Below are positions 14,161 through 15,028 of a DNA stretch of 15,028 nucleotides, piece by piece. The notes under the pieces were generated by a model. The model was given only the letters and a program-made list of their open reading frames with translations, ran no database searches and was not told the origin of the DNA. Position 1 is the stretch's first letter. Each line of letters begins with the position of its first letter. Location of the stretch: NCBI GenBank assembly GCA_964575575.1, contig CAZNQQ010000017.1:1-15028 (forward strand). The letters are read 5' to 3'. Both the position numbers and the translations under genes were made by a program. Source of the stretch: UBA2163 sp964575575. GTDB lineage: Bacteria; Patescibacteriota; Minisyncoccia; Phycocordibacterales; UBA2163.

Positions 14161-14211
14161 TTGCATGACTTTATGAAGTTCCTAATAACTGTGCGCTTAG
14201 TAGATTCTTAG
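14161..14211 (+). CDS. Possible 16-residue leader peptide
   Basis: From the TTG at 14161 the frame reads MHDFMKFLITVRLVDS and stops at TAG (14209-14211); an internal ATG at 14173 would give 12 residues. The stop codon forms part of the TCTTAG arm of a hairpin, so a terminating ribosome would open it. A small protein gene by chance cannot be excluded. Confidence 0.3.
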   Translation: MHDFMKFLITVRLVDS

Positions 14212-14405
14212 CCTACACCCATTGACTAAGATATTTCGCCAAAACTGAAATAAAAAATAATCTGAAAACAAGATTAGTGTATGGATTTGTACCGGCTTAA
14301 TTCCTCTGGAACGTAAGATACTTAGCGAATTAAAACGAGAAATCTCTTGACTTTGGTAATGCTTAATCAAGACAGTACAAAAAACGCACGAAAATTAAAC
14401 AAGGA

Positions 14406-14465
14406 GCCGCTGGCACGATCTGTAATGTTGTATATTACGTTTTGTGGAATAGCGGCCCTTTTTTT
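14406..14465 (+). terminator. Terminator of structured RNA 2
   Basis: GCCGCT (14406-14411) pairs with AGCGGC (14451-14456), with outer pairs through A401-402 and an inner GTAAT/ATTAC hairpin (14422-14426, 14434-14438), then seven T (14459-14465). The T run overlaps the stop codon of the convergent minus-strand gene. Confidence 0.85.
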
Positions 14466-14727
14466 ATTTAATTTTGCTTTCGTACTCTGGGAAATATTTA
14501 GATATTTCTGTTATGTTAAAGCTTTTTAAAATAGCTTCTTTCGGTTCCCTCTCTAACAAAAACTCAAAAGATTTCTTTACAAGCTCCTCTGGAGCTATTT
14601 TTTTATCTGTAAGTCTCTCATAATCTTTCATCCCCACTTCTACCTCATAACTCGCTCCATCCACACTCACATCAAAAACCCACCCGCTTTCATTCTCTTC
14701 TTTTGTTTTTACTTCAATATTTTGCAT
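14464..14727 (-). CDS. Conserved-looking small protein of unknown function (87 residues)
   Basis: A two-part protein: a beta-rich N-terminal half (about 1-35, with GWVFDVSVDGASYEVEVG) and a helical half (about 40-87, PEELVKKSFEFLLEREPKEAIL), ending FNITEISKYFPEYESKIK. From memory, many small proteins of otherwise unknown function end in a similar F...I..YFPEYE tail, so this is likely a widespread uncharacterised family, and the beta half may form a substrate or partner-binding sheet. It begins 4 nt after the two-helix membrane gene and probably shares its transcript. No Shine-Dalgarno. Its stop lies on the T run of the opposing RNA terminator. Confidence 0.75.
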   Translation of the reverse strand: MQNIEVKTKEENESGWVFDVSVDGASYEVEVGMKDYERLTDKKIAPEELVKKSFEFLLEREPKEAILKSFNITEISKYFPEYESKIK

Positions 14728-14731
14728 ATTT

Positions 14732-14935
14732 TTATTTTAAATAAGTTATATAGACTATTACACCATCCACTATAAGACCTAAAATACCAATAGTTAATAA
14801 AACTATTAATGTCCATTTTGGTAGTGCTTTTTTAGTCTTCATCCCATACAAAGACAAAGCTATAAAGAAAGCAAAAACAAATACACCAAACACATCAAAA
14901 AATTCCGGCCGGATTATTGTAAGTAGCTGTGACAT
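14732..14935 (-). CDS. Two-helix small membrane protein (67 residues)
   Basis: Two hydrophobic segments (about 11-31 and 42-64) are joined by a short basic loop (MKTKKALPK), which predicts both ends outside and the loop in the cytoplasm by the positive-inside rule. No family is recognised; it resembles generic small CPR membrane proteins. TATAAT at 14942-14947 (minus strand) lies 6 nt before the ATG, so the message is probably leaderless. It is followed after 4 nt by the 87-residue gene. Confidence 0.65.
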   Translation of the reverse strand: MSQLLTIIRPEFFDVFGVFVFAFFIALSLYGMKTKKALPKWTLIVLLTIGILGLIVDGVIVYITYLK

Positions 14936-14941
14936 AAGTTT

Positions 14942-14947
14942 ATTATA
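14942..14947 (-). promoter_or_regulatory. Consensus -10 box, leaderless start
   Basis: TATAAT on the minus strand, 6 nt before the ATG at 14935, with no clear -35 box at 16-18 nt upstream; the hairpin at 14967-14998 lies just upstream of where the -35 box would be. Confidence 0.5.
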
Positions 14948-14966
14948 CTATATTTTCAATAACCCA

Positions 14967-14998
14967 GTACCTCCTCGGCTTTCGGAAAGCCGAGGTAC
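14967..14998. repeat. GC-rich inverted repeat upstream of the last genes
   Basis: CCTCGGCTTT (14973-14982) and AAAGCCGAGG (14986-14995) form a perfect 10-bp stem with a CGG loop, and GTA/TAC extends it across a 3-nt bulge. No T run follows on either strand, so an ordinary terminator is unlikely. The stretch from 14999 to the window end shows no gene. Confidence 0.65.
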
Positions 14999-15028
14999 AT
15001 ATAATTAATTACATCTCGAAAAATATTG

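Larger units (their letters stand above)
14081..14465 (+). ncRNA. Candidate structured RNA 2 with a three-way junction
   Basis: A roughly 385-nt unit from a consensus promoter to a clear terminator, without a normal protein gene. The 5' half has AAAGGAG (14148-14154), a 16-codon frame (14161-14211) and the hairpin 14206-14211 with 14226-14231 (TCTTAG/CTAAGA). Another hairpin is 14258-14263 with 14271-14276. The 3' half folds as a three-way junction: closing stem 14286-14292 with 14375-14381 (7 bp), arm 14297-14303 with 14327-14333 (7 bp, holding a TAAG/CTTA hairpin) and arm 14345-14350 with 14367-14372 (6 bp, 16-nt loop). The size suits tmRNA or RNase P RNA, but there is no tRNA-like end or CCA, no tag frame ending at the expected place, and no RNase P core sequence. 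Class unknown. Confidence 0.6.

Noticed and set aside
14281..14381. T-box riboswitch (TGGAACG, GTACCGG resemblance)
   Set aside because: There is no specifier stem or T-box/terminator arrangement, and no gene in sense follows the terminator.
14081..14465. tmRNA or RNase P RNA
   Set aside because: Size fits, but there is no alanine-tRNA-like end, T-loop or CCA, no plausible tag frame, and none of the RNase P core sequences could be found by eye. A model search could still overturn this.
1..15028. tRNA, rRNA, insertion sequence or CRISPR array
   Set aside because: No cloverleaf with CCA context, rRNA sequence, transposase, terminal repeats or spaced direct repeats were seen on either strand.

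Overview
The window looks like a piece of an AT-rich chromosome from a small-genome bacterium, most likely a Candidate Phyla Radiation (Patescibacteria, Parcubacteria-like) organism. The signs are compact ribosomal proteins (a 115-residue L13), very tight gene packing, housekeeping genes that lack Shine-Dalgarno sequences, and several tiny unplaceable genes. The lineage call is inference; no rRNA gene is present to fix it.

Positions 12459 down to 5862 (minus strand) form one long run of core genes behind a good promoter at 12476-12505: infA, rpmJ, rpsM, rpsK, rpsD, rpoA, rplQ, rplM, rpsI, grpE, dnaK. It ends at a 17-bp perfect bidirectional terminator. dnaJ follows with its own near-leaderless promoter and terminator. 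Translation machinery, RNA polymerase alpha and the DnaK/GrpE chaperone are therefore linked in one transcription unit, with DnaJ separate.

Positions 4634 down to 1 (minus strand) hold a second run: a five-helix membrane protein, a MIO-type aromatic/histidine ammonia-lyase or aminomutase, a cysteine-free ThiF/E1-like adenylyltransferase, and a PaaK-like adenylate-forming ligase that runs off the window. The last three are joined by 1-nt spacing and an ATGA overlap, so they probably form one small pathway: a lyase or mutase makes an acid or beta-amino acid, and two different ATP-dependent enzymes activate carboxylates. The product is unknown, and no hut genes are seen.

Positions 12500-15028 are an accessory-looking region. 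A divergent 129-residue unknown protein (plus) has a strong promoter and a strong Shine-Dalgarno. Two small genes on the minus strand converge on it. Then come two consecutive stand-alone transcription units on the plus strand (about 13753-14034 and 14081-14465). Each has a near-consensus promoter, a Shine-Dalgarno, a very short reading frame whose stop codon falls inside a hairpin, a structured domain and an intrinsic terminator. I recognise neither as a known RNA class, and they are the most promising unexplained objects here. The window ends with two more small minus-strand genes.
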